Below, in pieces: positions 9,611 through 18,500 of a stretch of DNA of 64,000 nt. Position 1 is the first letter of the stretch. The number at the start of each line of letters is the position of its first letter. The stretch comes from an uncultured Desulfobulbus sp. (GTDB lineage Bacteria > Desulfobacterota > Desulfobulbia > Desulfobulbales > Desulfobulbaceae): assembly GCF_963665445.1 (NCBI RefSeq), contig NZ_OY762276.1:2202001-2266000 (forward strand). The letters are read 5' to 3'. Position numbers and translations under genes: made by a program. The notes under the pieces were generated by a model, which ran no database searches, was not told where the DNA came from, and saw only the letters and a program-made list of their open reading frames with translations.

Positions 9611-12600
9611 ATGCCCACAACTCCTGCCGTTGCTGCCACCATGGTGCAAACAACACCCGCAAGCGGTGCATCCTCCAGCGCGGCATCGAGCCAACCTACC
9701 GAATCCTTTTTTTCCCTCCTCCAGACGGCCACCGGGAAGCAAACCCAAGCAAGCATTTCCCTCAAACTTCCTGATAACGCCCGACAGACATCGGTACGGG
9801 AGCGTGTTGCCGAAACAGGCATAAACGGCAAACAGGCGGCCAGGGAAAAAGGGGCGCAACAGCTGCACGAGGCCGATGATCCGATAACCACCGATGAGCA
9901 GGAATCGATTGAGACCGCAGAGAAGCAGTCAGCAGTTGGAGAGAGCATCGGCACGGCAAAGCCTAAGCGAGAAGAGTCTGCCGGTCCAGTCAGAGCGACT
10001 CGGAAGTCAATCGTCGATCGACTGCTTGCAGAAATTTCAACCGTTCAGACCGGCGCAAGCGAAATATCGGTTTTCCAGGTGCATACCACCACCAACCTGA
10101 CGGCGACAGCCGATGGACAATTTCGCGGTTCCAACGCCGATCTCTTTGCGACCGCCGCATTTCCCGTTACCGATGAGCAGATGCTCTCTTGGCAAACTGC
10201 ACAACCGCACAACGAACCTATAACGCAACAGGACATCCCCCAACAGAATCAACCCACTGGACATCAGTCGATGCAAACCGGCAGTTTTCAACTCAGTGCC
10301 CCCCCCCCTGCCCCAGGGGTATTGAAAGAAGAGGAAACCGCCGACCAGAATATTGGGGTGTTCAGTGAGCAACCGGCCACTGATTCGACCTCCTCTTCCG
10401 GGACGACGACAATTCTCCTTGATCCTGTCGCGGGGAAAATCTCCTCAACGAACGGGGCTGCAAACAGTACTTTCGAAAACGGACAAAAGGTCCCGGTGGA
10501 TGCCGCTACGGAGAACATCTCCGCCACCAACCAGGCCGCGAGCTTTACTCCTGATACAGCAGTGAAGAACATCATCCAGCCGGGCGTGGAGCCCCTCCCC
10601 TCGACCGGACAGACAGCAGGCACCATTGCCGAAAACGGACAAAAGGTCGTCGCGGAAACCGCTGCGGAGAACATCTCCACCACGAGCCAGACCGCGAGCT
10701 TTACTCCTGATACAGCAGTGAAAACCATCGTCCAGCCGGGCGTGGAGCCCCTCCCCTCGACCGGACAGACAGCAGGCACCATTGCCGAAAACGGACAAAA
10801 GGTCGTCGCGGAAACCGCTGCGGAGAACATCTCCACCACGAGCCAGACCGCGAGCTTTACTCCTGATACAGCAGTGAAGAACATCATCCAGCCGGGCGTG
10901 GAGCCCCTCCCCTCGACCGACCAGACAGCAGGCACCGTTTCCGAAAACGGACTAAAGGTCATCGCGAAAACCGCTGCGGAGAACATCTCCGCCACGAGCC
11001 AGACCGCGAGCTTTACTCCTGATACGGCATTGAAGAACACTGTTCAGCCGAGTTCGGAGAACATTGCCACCACGAACCAGACCGCGAGACTCACTCCTGA
11101 TACAGCAGTGAAAAACATCATCCAGCCGGGCGTGGAGCCCCTCCCCTCTGCCAGCCAGGCAGTAGGCACCGTTTCCGAAAACGGGCAAGCAATCATCGCG
11201 AAAACCGCTGCGGAGAACATCTCCACCACGAACCAGATTGCAAGCCTTACTCCTGATACGGCAGTGAAAAACACTGTTCTGCCGAGTTCGGAGAACATTG
11301 CCACCACAAACCAGACCGCGAGCTTTACTCCTGATACGGTAGTGAAAACCATCATCCAGCCGGGAGTGGAGCCCCTCCCCTCGACCGACCAGACAGCAGG
11401 CACCGTTTCCGAAAACGGACTAAAGGTCATCGCGAAAACCGCTGCGGAGAACATCTCCGCCACGAGCCAGACCGCGAGCTTTACTCCTGATACGGCAGTG
11501 AAAAACACTGTTCTGCCGAGTTCGGAGAACATTGCCACCACAAACCAGACCGCGAGCTTTACTCCTGATACAGCAGTGAAAACCATCGTCCAGCCGGGAG
11601 TGGAGCCCCTCCCCTCTGCCAGCCAGGCAGCAGGCACAATTTCCCAAAACGGACAAACAATCATCGTGGAAACCGGTGCGGAGAACATCTCCACCACGAG
11701 CCAGACCGCGAACCTTACTCCTGATACGGCAGTGAAAAACACTGTTCTGCCGAGTTCGGAGAACATTGCCACCACAAACCAGACCGCGAGCTTTACTCCT
11801 GATACAGCAGTGAAAACCATCGTCCAGCCGGGAGTGGAGCCCCTCCCCTCTACCGGCCAGGCAGCAGGCACAATTTCCCAAAACGGACAAACAATCGTCG
11901 TGGAAACCGCTGCGGAGAACATCTCCACCACGAGCCAGACCGCGAGCCTTACTCCTGATACGGCAGTGAAAAACACTGTTCAGCCGAGCTCGGAGAACAT
12001 TGCCACCACAAACCAGACCGCGAGCTTTACTCCTGATACAGCAGTGAAAACCATCATCCAGCCTGGCGTGGAGTCCCCCCCCTCTGCCAGCCAGGCAGCA
12101 GGCAACGTTTCCGAAAAGGGACAAACAATCATCGTGGAAACCGGTGCTGAGTCCATAGCCTCAGCGAGCCAGGCAGCAAGCAGCATTCTTGAAAAGGGAC
12201 AAAAGAACCAGCAAGGTCCGCTGATCGTTCAGAACAAATACGGCCAGATCATCACTATCGAACCGATCAAAGAGACCTTGCAGCCATCTCCTGCAACGAC
12301 CAACGTGGCGAGCAATCAGGTTCTGCATCAGGATGGCAACAATCTTGATTTTCAGGGGCGCTTCATTCAATCCCATCTTCCGAACGAACCCTCCGCCAAA
12401 ACGGCCAATAATTCTGAGAACGCGGCCATGGCCAACGATCAGAGCCAATCAGGTTTCTTTGGTGGACGGCAGCGGGAAGGTGGCAATGTACGGACCCCGG
12501 AAAATGGAACCGGATTCCAGGAAGGCAGTCCCCTATCTCTGAATACCGCGCCCTTGTCCTTTGGTTTGCAGATGAACCAGAGCCAAGGCAGCATCACCGC

Positions 12601-13090
12601 CGCACAACTGGGCTCCACCACCGGAGCCTCGTATCAGCTTGGATCAGGCACCATGGTCCCCGAGAGCACGGTGGTCGATCAGATCATTACCCATTTTTCG
12701 GTGAACAAACGTCTGGAAAACGGTTCGGTCACCTTGAAGCTCAATCCCCAGGAACTTGGGGAGTTACGTATGGAAATCAAGATTGAGCAGGAGAATGTCA
12801 AAGCCCACATCATCGCTCAATCATCCCATGCCCAGGACATGATCGACCGCCATATGCCGCGCCTTCGCGAAGCACTGGAACAACAGGGATTGCATCTTCA
12901 AGAGGTGGAAGTCAGTATCGCCAACAATGATAATGCAGCCGGCGAACGGTTCCAGAACAGCGAGGCATGGCAGCAACAGTCGCAGCAATTTTCCCCCGGC
13001 AAAAAGACGGCCTCCGCAGTCCCCTTTGAAGTGGAGGAGCTATCCGCCGATGCCAGTGACCTGAAACAAAACTTCAATGCGATCGCCTGA
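9611..13090 (+). CDS. fliK: Flagellar hook-length control protein FliK, giant repeat form
   Basis: FliK is the secreted molecular ruler that measures hook length and switches export specificity through FlhB. The C-terminal Flg_hook domain is clear at about residues 1030-1110 (NGSVTLKLNPQELGELRMEI, followed by MPRLREALEQQGLHLQEVEV). The protein is 1159 residues, nearly three times the roughly 400 of enterobacterial FliK. The excess comes from near-identical tandem repeats at residues 301-846: three modules of 52 residues, then five of 78, all built on a 26-residue unit with TPDTAVK. The gene starts 5 bp after the preceding stop and is followed by flgD and flgE, the expected hook-assembly context. 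Confidence 0.93.
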   Translation: MPTTPAVAATMVQTTPASGASSSAASSQPTESFFSLLQTATGKQTQASISLKLPDNARQTSVRERVAETGINGKQAAREKGAQQLHEADDPITTDEQESIETAEKQSAVGESIGTAKPKREESAGPVRATRKSIVDRLLAEISTVQTGASEISVFQVHTTTNLTATADGQFRGSNADLFATAAFPVTDEQMLSWQTAQPHNEPITQQDIPQQNQPTGHQSMQTGSFQLSAPPPAPGVLKEEETADQNIGVFSEQPATDSTSSSGTTTILLDPVAGKISSTNGAANSTFENGQKVPVDAATENISATNQAASFTPDTAVKNIIQPGVEPLPSTGQTAGTIAENGQKVVAETAAENISTTSQTASFTPDTAVKTIVQPGVEPLPSTGQTAGTIAENGQKVVAETAAENISTTSQTASFTPDTAVKNIIQPGVEPLPSTDQTAGTVSENGLKVIAKTAAENISATSQTASFTPDTALKNTVQPSSENIATTNQTARLTPDTAVKNIIQPGVEPLPSASQAVGTVSENGQAIIAKTAAENISTTNQIASLTPDTAVKNTVLPSSENIATTNQTASFTPDTVVKTIIQPGVEPLPSTDQTAGTVSENGLKVIAKTAAENISATSQTASFTPDTAVKNTVLPSSENIATTNQTASFTPDTAVKTIVQPGVEPLPSASQAAGTISQNGQTIIVETGAENISTTSQTANLTPDTAVKNTVLPSSENIATTNQTASFTPDTAVKTIVQPGVEPLPSTGQAAGTISQNGQTIVVETAAENISTTSQTASLTPDTAVKNTVQPSSENIATTNQTASFTPDTAVKTIIQPGVESPPSASQAAGNVSEKGQTIIVETGAESIASASQAASSILEKGQKNQQGPLIVQNKYGQIITIEPIKETLQPSPATTNVASNQVLHQDGNNLDFQGRFIQSHLPNEPSAKTANNSENAAMANDQSQSGFFGGRQREGGNVRTPENGTGFQEGSPLSLNTAPLSFGLQMNQSQGSITAAQLGSTTGASYQLGSGTMVPESTVVDQIITHFSVNKRLENGSVTLKLNPQELGELRMEIKIEQENVKAHIIAQSSHAQDMIDRHMPRLREALEQQGLHLQEVEVSIANNDNAAGERFQNSEAWQQQSQQFSPGKKTASAVPFEVEELSADASDLKQNFNAIA
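10511..12148 (+). repeat. In-frame tandem repeats inside fliK
   Basis: There are 1638 bp of tandem repeats with a basic period of 78 bp (26 codons). Three 156-bp modules come first (to about 10978), then five 234-bp modules. The two copies beginning near 10612 and 10768 are identical over about 100 bp. All units keep the reading frame. A decayed copy (SIASASQAASS) follows at 12149. The high DNA identity implies recent expansion by slippage or unequal recombination. Confidence 0.97.
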
Positions 13091-13105
13091 TCAAGGGAGC
13101 GACCT

Positions 13106-13786
13106 ATGAGCACTATCAGCAGCGTGACTTCCTCGACGAGTTCCGCAACCTCGACAAGCAGCAGCACGCAAACACTCGGTCAGGATCAGTTCCTCACCCT
13201 GCTCGTTGCCCAGCTGCAAAACCAGGATCCGCTCAATCCTGCCGATGCCACCGAATTCACGGCCCAGCTGGCGCAATACTCTCAATTGGAACAGCTGTTC
13301 AATCTCAATGACGCCATGGAGGAGCTCACCACAGCCACCACCAAATCGCAGTCGATTTCAGCCCTCAACCTCATCGGGCAGGATGTGGTGGTCGAGGGTG
13401 ACTCGTTGAGCTACAGCGATGCACCTGTTGATATCGGTTATAAAATTGACGGTTCTGTTTCCAGCGTGACTATTACCATCACCAACAGTGCCGGCAAAAA
13501 GGTAGCCACCCTTTCTGCTGATGAACTTGCCGAGGGCAATCACTTTGTCAGCTGGGACGGAAAAGATGCCAATGGTGACACCGTCTCCGCCGGGATCTAT
13601 TCCTTTGCGGTCGATGCCACCAGTGGAGACAGCAGCGCCACCATAACGCCGCTGGTCCGCACCACGGTGACGGGTGTGGACCTCAGTGGCAGCGAGCCAC
13701 AGGTGGCCACCGATTCTGGCAGTTACGGACTTTCTCTGATCTACGGAGCCTATGAGGACGATTCATCAACAGAAAGTAGCCAATGA
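13106..13786 (+). CDS. flgD: Flagellar hook capping/assembly protein FlgD
   Basis: FlgD is the scaffold at the growing hook tip needed for polymerising FlgE. The 226 residues open with a Ser/Thr-rich leader, then LGQDQFLTLLVAQLQNQDPL at about residues 24-43, the FlgD N-terminal signature. A FlgD Ig/tudor-like C-terminal half follows, including the FSWDGKDANGDTV-type loop (here FVSWDGKDANGDTV). AAGGGAG lies just upstream of the ATG. It sits between fliK and flgE, the normal hook operon order. Confidence 0.95.
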   Translation: MSTISSVTSSTSSATSTSSSTQTLGQDQFLTLLVAQLQNQDPLNPADATEFTAQLAQYSQLEQLFNLNDAMEELTTATTKSQSISALNLIGQDVVVEGDSLSYSDAPVDIGYKIDGSVSSVTITITNSAGKKVATLSADELAEGNHFVSWDGKDANGDTVSAGIYSFAVDATSGDSSATITPLVRTTVTGVDLSGSEPQVATDSGSYGLSLIYGAYEDDSSTESSQ

Positions 13787-13984
13787 AGGAAACTATTCGC
13801 CGTGAAAAAGAAACATTCAGGTGCGTATATTAGCTGGACAGGCAATAAACCTATCTCTCAAGCAACGGACGGCGCGGGGATAATTGAGAAAAAGAGACCA
13901 CTGCAGCAATAAGCACATCTTTTCGCTCAACAACACAATCATTTTCAAATTATCCATTCGGTATCACCCACGCAGGAGGTTGTT

Positions 13985-15883
13985 ATGGGGATTCAAAGCG
14001 CAATGTTCAGCGGTGTCAGCGGACTGAACACCAACTCCCAGGCGATGAGCGTCATTGGCAATAACTTATCCAACACCAATACCCTTGGATTCAAAGGCTC
14101 ACGTTCCGTTTTCTCGGATTTGCTTTCCAGCAACATCTTTGGTTCCGGCGGCTCCTCCCAGGTCGGTCGCGGTGTTGGTCTTTCCACCGTTGATAATATT
14201 TTCAGTCAGGGCACGTTTGAGACCACATCCTCCGATACGGATGTGGCCATTGAGGGAGACGGCTTTTTTGTTCTGAAAGAAGAGGGCAACAGCACCCCCT
14301 ACTACAGCCGGGCAGGTGCCTTTCGCTTCGACGATGAGGGATACCTGGTCAACCCGGAGGGGTTGATTGTGCAGGGGAAGGTATTTGACAGTATCGACAA
14401 TGACGAGTTACTCCCGGGCGACCCGACAAATATCCAAGTCGCCAATGTGGGATTGATTCCGGCAAACGCGACCTCGGCCCTGACCTTCACCACCAACCTG
14501 GACGAAAACTCCACCGAACTCGGCTCCGGCGACAAGGTTGCGGAGCCGGCATTCACGCCATCAAACGACCCGATGACCACCTTGACCATCAACGGTACCC
14601 TTGTTGGCGGCACGGCGACAACTTCGGCGGGGAAAATAGCTGAAATCAATGCCCTCTCTGCGACCACCGGCGTCACTGCAACCCAGGAAGGCAACAATAT
14701 GGTGTCGACTACGGCAACCAGCGCCTTTGCCGCCCTCAGCTACGGGGACATTGAAATCAACGGTGTCTCGATAGTCGCGGTCACTGCCGGTACGGATGCG
14801 ACGACTCAGGCGGAAAATGTGGCTGCGGCCATCAACAGCCTGACCTCGAGCACAGGTGTGACCGCCACAATCGGCGATGGCAGCAATGGTGCCGCTGTCA
14901 ACGCAATCATTCTCTCCAACACAACCGGCGATGAAATTACCGTATCCCTTTCCGGGTCAGCAACAACCGCGAACACGGGCCTCGTGGCAGGTACGGTTAT
15001 CGAAGGTGAAAACGGGGTCATCTCTCTCCACACGGACATGAGCAACTCGAGCATCACCCTGGGCGGCAATACTGACTCGATCGGTATGAACACAGGAACC
15101 CTTACCGTAGAAATCGACACCTTCATCGACCCGACCGACAAGGACACCTACAACTATTCCGCCTCAAGCGAAATATTCGACTCGCTGGGTGAATCCCACC
15201 TCGTGACGGTCTATTGGCGACTCGTCGACGACTCGACCAACACCTGGAATATAGGCTATACTGTCGATGGCGACAACACCACCCCCATTGCTGCGGTCGA
15301 AGATCCGGATCGAACCCCATCGGTCCCCCTTGATTTGACCTTTGATGAAAACGGGAACCTGCGTGATACCACCGGCGACGGTATCATCGACCCGCTCACC
15401 GTCTCCATCACCCTGCCCGCATGGACCAACGGCGCCCAGGTTCCGCAAACCATGGATCTGTCGTTCGACTGCACCCAGTATGACAGTGATTCCATCGTCA
15501 TCGGCCAAGACCAGAACGGCTATGCCGCAGGCGAGCTCACCAATGTCGCCATTGGCAGTGACGGCATTGTCATTGCCTCCTATTCCAACGGCAAACAGGT
15601 CAATATCGCTCAGCTGGTGCTTGCAAAATTTCAGAACCCCGGAGGCCTGCAACTTGCCGGATCAAACCGGTACATTGCATCCAATGAGGTGGGGACCATT
15701 CGTATCGGTCTCCCTGGACCAGAGCTGGGCCAGGTCTTCACCAACTCACTGGAGCAGTCCAATGTGGATATGGGGCAGGAGTTTGTCAAAATGATCACCA
15801 GCCAACGCGGCTTCTCGGCGAACTCGAAAATCATCACCACTGTCGATGAGATGCTCACCGAACTGATCAATCTTAAACGGTAA
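13985..15883 (+). CDS. flgE: Flagellar hook protein FlgE
   Basis: FlgE polymerises into the curved hook joining rod and filament. The 632 residues are longer than the roughly 400 of E. coli FlgE; the extra length is a central Thr/Ala-rich surface domain (about 190-340) that includes a flagellin-IN-type motif, AAAINSLTSSTGVTAT. The N-terminus (SGVSGLNTNSQAMSVIGNNL, then SNTNTLGFKGSR) and the C-terminal EFVKMITSQRGFSANSKII helix are typical. AGGAGG precedes the ATG. A 198-bp gap separates it from flgD with no promoter I could recognise, and a strong terminator follows. Confidence 0.96.
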   Translation: MGIQSAMFSGVSGLNTNSQAMSVIGNNLSNTNTLGFKGSRSVFSDLLSSNIFGSGGSSQVGRGVGLSTVDNIFSQGTFETTSSDTDVAIEGDGFFVLKEEGNSTPYYSRAGAFRFDDEGYLVNPEGLIVQGKVFDSIDNDELLPGDPTNIQVANVGLIPANATSALTFTTNLDENSTELGSGDKVAEPAFTPSNDPMTTLTINGTLVGGTATTSAGKIAEINALSATTGVTATQEGNNMVSTTATSAFAALSYGDIEINGVSIVAVTAGTDATTQAENVAAAINSLTSSTGVTATIGDGSNGAAVNAIILSNTTGDEITVSLSGSATTANTGLVAGTVIEGENGVISLHTDMSNSSITLGGNTDSIGMNTGTLTVEIDTFIDPTDKDTYNYSASSEIFDSLGESHLVTVYWRLVDDSTNTWNIGYTVDGDNTTPIAAVEDPDRTPSVPLDLTFDENGNLRDTTGDGIIDPLTVSITLPAWTNGAQVPQTMDLSFDCTQYDSDSIVIGQDQNGYAAGELTNVAIGSDGIVIASYSNGKQVNIAQLVLAKFQNPGGLQLAGSNRYIASNEVGTIRIGLPGPELGQVFTNSLEQSNVDMGQEFVKMITSQRGFSANSKIITTVDEMLTELINLKR

Positions 15884-15913
15884 TCGTAAATTTCCGTCAA
15901 TAATTTGACTGCA

Positions 15914-15949
15914 AGCAGCACCCCCACCCCGGAGGTGCTGCTTTTTTTT
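15914..15949 (+). terminator. Rho-independent terminator after flgE
   Basis: A 9-bp perfect stem, AGCAGCACC (15914-15922) pairing with GGTGCTGCT (15934-15942), is followed by a run of T. It lies 30 bp after the flgE stop and closes the first flagellar transcription unit. Confidence 0.9.
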
Positions 15950-16045
15950 ATTTCTCTCGGACAATGAGCCCCCTCGTTCTTCCCATCCCCGCACAGCCGA
16001 CACGACCAAAATCACCTCAACAACTATCTCATTTGATTCATTATT

Positions 16046-16144
16046 GTCGTTCACGTAAAAAGACCCGAGAACGACGTTTCGAGCTTCGCACGTTGCTGAT
16101 TTCAAGATGCGTGACATTCAGGCTTTTGACTTTTCACCAAGCCC
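16046..16144 (-). mobile_element. 99-bp MITE-like element, family 1, copy 1
   Basis: A non-coding 99-bp element starting GTCGTTCACGTAAAAAG, flanked on both sides by the perfect 8-bp direct repeat TCATTATT (16038-16045 and 16145-16152). It shares its sequence with copies at 38603, 38712, 47938 and about 63163. Its ends are imperfect inverted repeats with the core TCGTAAAAAG. It carries no transposase, so movement would need one supplied from elsewhere. Confidence 0.85.
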
Positions 16145-16203
16145 TCATTATTGAAAAGAACCATCCGTTTTCTCTCAAGCTTTGACACTGAGAGTTGGGT
16201 AAA

Positions 16204-16232
16204 TTGTCACAACCTTGAACATTAAATATAAT
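16204..16232 (+). promoter_or_regulatory. Candidate sigma-70 promoter upstream of motA
   Basis: TTGTCA (16204-16209), a 17-bp spacer and a perfect TATAAT (16227-16232). It lies about 180 bp before motA and upstream of the sigma-54 site, so the two could act as tandem promoters for the motAB-fliL-R unit. Confidence 0.55.
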
Positions 16233-16295
16233 AAAATCAGATTGTTACGCAGCTAAAAATGACGCTCTCAAGGCTTTTTCGAGAACGGCAACACT

Positions 16296-16311
16296 TGGCA
16301 CTTTGCTTGCT
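16296..16311 (+). promoter_or_regulatory. Sigma-54 promoter of the motA operon
   Basis: TGGCAC (16296-16301), five bases, then TTGCT (16307-16311). The conserved GG and GC are exactly ten bases apart, an ideal -24/-12 match. Transcription would start near 16322, about 90 bp before motA. It implies RpoN and an enhancer-binding activator control middle flagellar genes; the activator is not in this window. Confidence 0.8.
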
Positions 16312-16410
16312 TTCTTGATCTTGCAGAGTTTTTTCGCTACAGTCCGACAATTGCAGAAAAAACTCTTCGTTTCTCAGGTTACTCACTCTTGCCCGTGAAG
16401 GAAAACCCGC

Positions 16411-17175
16411 GTGGATATTGCAACCCTCATCGGTATTGTTTTGGCGTTCGGCCTCATGATATGGGCAATCCTCATGGGCGGCCCCCTCACCATCTTTATC
16501 GATGTGCCATCGCTCGCCATTGTTTTCGGTGGCACCCTGGGCGTTTCGCTGATTAACTTCCCCTTGGCCGATATTCTCGGAGTGATAGCAATCTTTAAAA
16601 AGACGGTCCTCATCAAGGAGGCGAATACCAACAAACTGATCGAACAGATGATTGATTTTGCCAACAAGGCCCGCAAGGGCGGTATTCTCTCCCTCCAGGA
16701 TCAGATTGACACCATCGAAGACCAGTTCATGGTGAAAGCCCTGCAGATGGCGGTCGACGGACAGGAACCGGCTGAGCTCAAAGCGATGCTGCTCAACGAA
16801 ATCGACAATATCGCCGCTCGCCATGGCAATGGCGCGACCATTCTTGACACCATGGGCGCCATCGCCCCGGCCATGGGCATGGTCGGCACCCTGATAGGTC
16901 TGGTGCAGATGCTGCAAAACATGAGCGACCCGGCTGCCATCGGACCGGCCATGGCCGTTGCTCTGCTCACCACCTTCTATGGCGCTGTGCTGGCCAACAT
17001 CCTTTTTATTCCCATGGCAGGAAAGCTGAAAACCCGCTCAAAGACGGAGATCCTGCAGAAGACCGTCATTACCGAGGGAATGGAATCGATTCTCTCCGGT
17101 GAAAATCCACGTATCATGGAACAACGGCTCCACGCCTATCTTGCACCGAAAAAGCGCGAGTCAGTGTTTAAATAA
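16411..17175 (+). CDS. motA: Flagellar stator protein MotA
   Basis: MotA is the inner-membrane stator subunit that couples ion flow to rotation by contacting FliG. The 254 residues show four hydrophobic segments: two near the N-terminus (about 3-24 and 28-50) and two at about 150-172 and 182-205. The motif APAMGMVGTLIGLVQML holds the conserved proline and glycine of transmembrane helix 3. The start is GTG with GAAGGA upstream. It precedes motB by 12 bp. The sequence looks closer to the short MotA/PomA type than to the 295-residue enterobacterial form. Confidence 0.95.
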   Translation: MDIATLIGIVLAFGLMIWAILMGGPLTIFIDVPSLAIVFGGTLGVSLINFPLADILGVIAIFKKTVLIKEANTNKLIEQMIDFANKARKGGILSLQDQIDTIEDQFMVKALQMAVDGQEPAELKAMLLNEIDNIAARHGNGATILDTMGAIAPAMGMVGTLIGLVQMLQNMSDPAAIGPAMAVALLTTFYGAVLANILFIPMAGKLKTRSKTEILQKTVITEGMESILSGENPRIMEQRLHAYLAPKKRESVFK

Positions 17176-17187
17176 GGAGGATGAATC

Positions 17188-17934
17188 ATGGGGAAGTGTC
17201 CAGAATGCCCGCCCGCCGGATTGCCGATGTGGATGGCCACCTACAGTGACCTCGTCACCCTGCTCCTGACCTTCTTTGTCTTGCTCCTGACCATGGCCAG
17301 CATGGACCCGACCAAATTCGTCCAGGCAAAGACCTCCATTGAGGCGGCCTTCGGCTGGAGCACCAAGGCTGCGCCCGTGCCCTTTTCCATTCCGATCATT
17401 CCCTCGCCGCCCAAAGCGCAGTTCACGCCTATCCCGCGCCAATCGCCGATCCAGTATTTCAAGCGCATCAAAACCGACCTGGAGATGACCAAGCTTGACA
17501 AACAGGTCGAAACGGTTCAAAAAGACAATGATTCCATAATATTGCGCATTAATGACAGCGTCCTCTTCGAACCGGGGCAAACCGAACTGAACCCCGCCTC
17601 CTACCCGATTCTGCGTAAGGTGGCTGATATCATTCGTCCCCTGCCGATGACCATGCGAATAGAGGGGCACACCGACCCGACACCGGTTGGTGGACGCAAA
17701 ACGACCAACTGGGACCTCTCGGTTGCACGCGCGGTTTCGGTCATGGCCTTTTACGAGCGAGGAAAGCTCTTCAACCAGGACCGAATGTCAGCAGCCGGGT
17801 ACGGGGCCGACCGCCCGGTGGTCCCCAACACCACCCCGGAAAACATGGCCCAGAATCGAAGAGTTGATTTCGTGCTGCGCAGTAACCGACCGGTCAATCA
17901 AGACGGAAGACCAGCCACCCCCATCCCCTTTTAA
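17188..17934 (+). CDS. motB: Flagellar stator protein MotB
   Basis: MotB anchors the stator to peptidoglycan and carries the ion-binding aspartate. The 248 residues hold one transmembrane helix at about 17-38 (MATYSDLVTLLLTFFVLLL), with Asp21 in the position of the essential channel aspartate. The OmpA-like peptidoglycan-binding domain, at about 120-240, has IEGHTDPTPVGG and NRRVDFVL. The N-terminal CPECPP motif is common in this family. A proline-rich stretch at about 65-90 follows the helix where the plug segment is expected. AAGGAGG supports the start. Confidence 0.96.
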   Translation: MGKCPECPPAGLPMWMATYSDLVTLLLTFFVLLLTMASMDPTKFVQAKTSIEAAFGWSTKAAPVPFSIPIIPSPPKAQFTPIPRQSPIQYFKRIKTDLEMTKLDKQVETVQKDNDSIILRINDSVLFEPGQTELNPASYPILRKVADIIRPLPMTMRIEGHTDPTPVGGRKTTNWDLSVARAVSVMAFYERGKLFNQDRMSAAGYGADRPVVPNTTPENMAQNRRVDFVLRSNRPVNQDGRPATPIPF

Positions 17935-17964
17935 GCAAGGGCCAGACTCGAACAGGATGATATC

Positions 17965-18495
17965 ATGGCAGAAAAAGAAGAGAAAAAAGACGTTGCCGCT
18001 GAAGAGCCGAAAAAGGGTGGAAAGAAGAAACTGATCATCATCATCGCCGCAGCGCTGATCCTGCTGCTTGCCGGCGGTGGTGGGGCCTATTACTTCCTCA
18101 TCTTCAAGCCCAAACAGGAAGAACTCAAACGCAAGCAGGAAGAGGAAAGCAAGGCCGCTGCGTTGATCAAACCGGTTCCGGAAGATGCCGAGATCGGCCC
18201 CATGGTCGAGATCAAGGAGTTTGTGGTCAACATCATCGGTGAGGAAGCGGCTCATTACGTCAAAGCGTCCCTCTCCCTGGAACTGGACAAGCAGGAGACC
18301 ACGGAGGAGGTCAACAAGCGCATGCCGCAGATACGGGACGCCATCCTCCTCCTGATCGGCAACAAAACCTTTGATGAACTCCAGGATCTGCAAGGCAAGA
18401 ACCAGGTCAAGGCCGAATTGAAAAGTAAAATCAACTCGTTTCTCAAAACCGGCAAGGTAAGAAACGTCTACCTCACCGACTTCGTGGTCCAGTAA
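17965..18495 (+). CDS. fliL: Flagellar basal body-associated protein FliL
   Basis: FliL is a single-pass membrane protein that associates with the stator and basal body and helps motor output. The 176 residues have a Lys/Glu-rich cytoplasmic N-terminus, a transmembrane helix at about 23-47, a charged linker, and a periplasmic domain with VEIKEFVVNI and YVKASLSLEL typical of FliL. It ends in VYLTDFVVQ, the conserved C-terminus. It lies between motB and fliM with short gaps, so it is likely one transcript. Confidence 0.94.
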   Translation: MAEKEEKKDVAAEEPKKGGKKKLIIIIAAALILLLAGGGGAYYFLIFKPKQEELKRKQEEESKAAALIKPVPEDAEIGPMVEIKEFVVNIIGEEAAHYVKASLSLELDKQETTEEVNKRMPQIRDAILLLIGNKTFDELQDLQGKNQVKAELKSKINSFLKTGKVRNVYLTDFVVQ

Positions 18496-18500
18496 GCACT

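Noticed and set aside
10288..12124. Long open frames on the minus strand opposite the fliK repeats
   Set aside because: They exist because the repeat period is a multiple of three, so one stop-free unit repeats. They have no start signals, and the + strand encodes a clear FliK.
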